DNA of 6,775 nt from Candidatus Aminicenantota bacterium. GTDB lineage: Bacteria > Acidobacteriota > Aminicenantia > Aminicenantales > Aminicenantaceae. Made by a program: the position numbers and the translations under genes. Each line of letters begins with the position of its first letter. Position 1 is the first letter of the stretch. Below the pieces are notes generated by a model, which saw nothing but the letters and a program-made list of their open reading frames with translations, was not told where the DNA came from and did not search any database. The stretch lies in NCBI GenBank assembly GCA_030607635.1, contig JAUWJP010000093.1, forward strand, positions 1-6,775. Direction: 5' to 3'. Of the stretch, positions 6,007 to 6,775 are shown piece after piece.

Positions 6007-6775
6007 TGAAAGATATTTTGGAAAATTTAATGATTGATAGAATTGCCAAGAATTTTCTCAAAGCGCCTTATAAACTACATGAAATTCATGAAACAGATGC
6101 AGAATTAATCGATATGGGAGGAGGAAGTGATAATTATTTAGCAATCACTACTGATGCTTTGGTTGAGGAGATTACCAGCGGATTATACGATGATCGTTAT
6201 CTTATGGGATGGATGCTAGCTATGGTAAATTTTTCGGATTTAGCTGCAGTCGGAGCAGCGCCCTTGGGTCTTCTCATCTCAATTAGTTATCCTCCAGCTT
6301 TAAACGAAGCCTTTATGACAAAGCTGACAAAAGGGATTTCTGATGCCTGCCAGCGGCTAAACACTTTTGTTCTGGGCGGCGATACTAACCAGGGAAAAGA
6401 ATTGTTTCTCTCTGGGTGTGCTGTAGGACTTGTTCCCAAAAAATCGATCATTAAAAGAATCGGAGCAAAACCGGGAGATAAATTATATCTTACGCATCTT
6501 GCTGGTTTAGGGGGCGTCTTTGCTTTTTTGCGATTAACCAAGCAGGATTCTAAGCTGCCAAAGCTATTCTATCAGCCTCTGGCCAGGATAGAAGAAGGGA
6601 AAATAATCAGGAAATTTGCAGGGTGCTGCATGGATACGAGCGATGGTGTAATCCACACTGTAGACACCCTTATGAGGTTAAATCGCTGCCAATTTGTTCT
6701 GGAAGATAATTGGAACCAGATTTTGCATCCAATCGTCTTTAAAGTATGCAGAGCTCAAAATTTGCCGCCGTGGCT
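6003..6775 (+). CDS. ThiL-like / AIR synthase-related kinase homologue, 3' end cut by window
   Basis: Open for 257 codons to the window edge, with no stop. It matches the PurM/ThiL fold family, whose ThiL members phosphorylate thiamine monophosphate to thiamine diphosphate with ATP. Visible signatures: GGGSDNYLAITTDALVEEI (39-57), MGWMLAMVNFSDLAAVGAAP (68-87), VLGGDTNQG (123-131), VGLVPKKSIIKRIGAKPGDKLYLT (141-164) and CMDTSDGVI (209-217), which correspond in order to ThiL's GDDAA, TTD, VNxSDLAAMGA, GGDT and IDxSDGL. The GDDAA position reads GSDN, so one metal-binding Asp looks replaced, and the usual linker before TTD is missing. Specificity for thiamine phosphate is therefore doubtful; a related AIR-synthase-type role is possible. 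The start overlaps the fossil kinase stop (ATGA), with GAGGT 6 bases upstream; ATG 6006 is an alternative. Confidence 0.85.
   Translation, partial: MMKDILENLMIDRIAKNFLKAPYKLHEIHETDAELIDMGGGSDNYLAITTDALVEEITSGLYDDRYLMGWMLAMVNFSDLAAVGAAPLGLLISISYPPALNEAFMTKLTKGISDACQRLNTFVLGGDTNQGKELFLSGCAVGLVPKKSIIKRIGAKPGDKLYLTHLAGLGGVFAFLRLTKQDSKLPKLFYQPLARIEEGKIIRKFAGCCMDTSDGVIHTVDTLMRLNRCQFVLEDNWNQILHPIVFKVCRAQNLPPW

Overview
The window is bacterial chromosomal DNA of low to moderate GC content, with every recognisable gene on the + strand. Bacterial features are a hybrid membrane-anchored histidine kinase with a PhoB/OmpR-type response regulator, clear Shine-Dalgarno sites, a sigma70-like promoter and short dispersed palindromes between genes. 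The sequence alone does not name the organism. The palindrome styles (TGTCAT-GCGAG ends at the left edge, GGGGACAGTCCCC in the middle) resemble those I recall from environmental and candidate-phylum genomes, but that is an impression, not an identification.

Layout. Bases 1-433 hold no gene: an imperfect REP-like palindromic element (23-132), an AT-rich stretch, and a good TTGACA promoter (376-405). Next is a translationally coupled two-component pair: a 794-residue sensor kinase (434-2818) overlapping by ATGA a 227-residue response regulator (2815-3498). Bases 3499-3831 are intergenic and hold a perfect GGGGACAGTCCCC-centred palindrome with related half-sites, then four copies of TTAACAA/TTGACAA spaced exactly 11 bp apart. 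That is the layout of a Pho-box-like operator for OmpR/PhoB-family regulators, just ahead of a second gene group.

The second group is a lipid-type cluster: a diacylglycerol/lipid kinase of the YegS/DagK family (3832-4761), a UbiA-family prenyltransferase (4850-5833), and a ThiL-like (AIR-synthase-related) ATP-dependent kinase homologue running off the right edge (6003-6775). Between them lie two gene fossils. After the intact lipid kinase is a remnant of the 5' end of a ThiL-like gene (about 4758-4801). Just before the intact ThiL-like gene is a collapsed lipid kinase gene (5838-6006) that keeps only about 24 N-terminal and 28 C-terminal residues. Both kinase/ThiL junctions keep the same ATGATGA overlap. 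The simplest reading is an ancestral lipid kinase-ThiL-like-UbiA unit, duplicated in tandem and then reduced by reciprocal loss of one copy of each gene.

Working together (inference): the kinase and regulator sense an envelope or cytoplasmic signal, and a PhoB-like regulator, either this one or another, acts at the 11-bp repeats to control genes for lipid phosphorylation and prenyl transfer. The metabolic product of the cluster cannot be told from the sequence.
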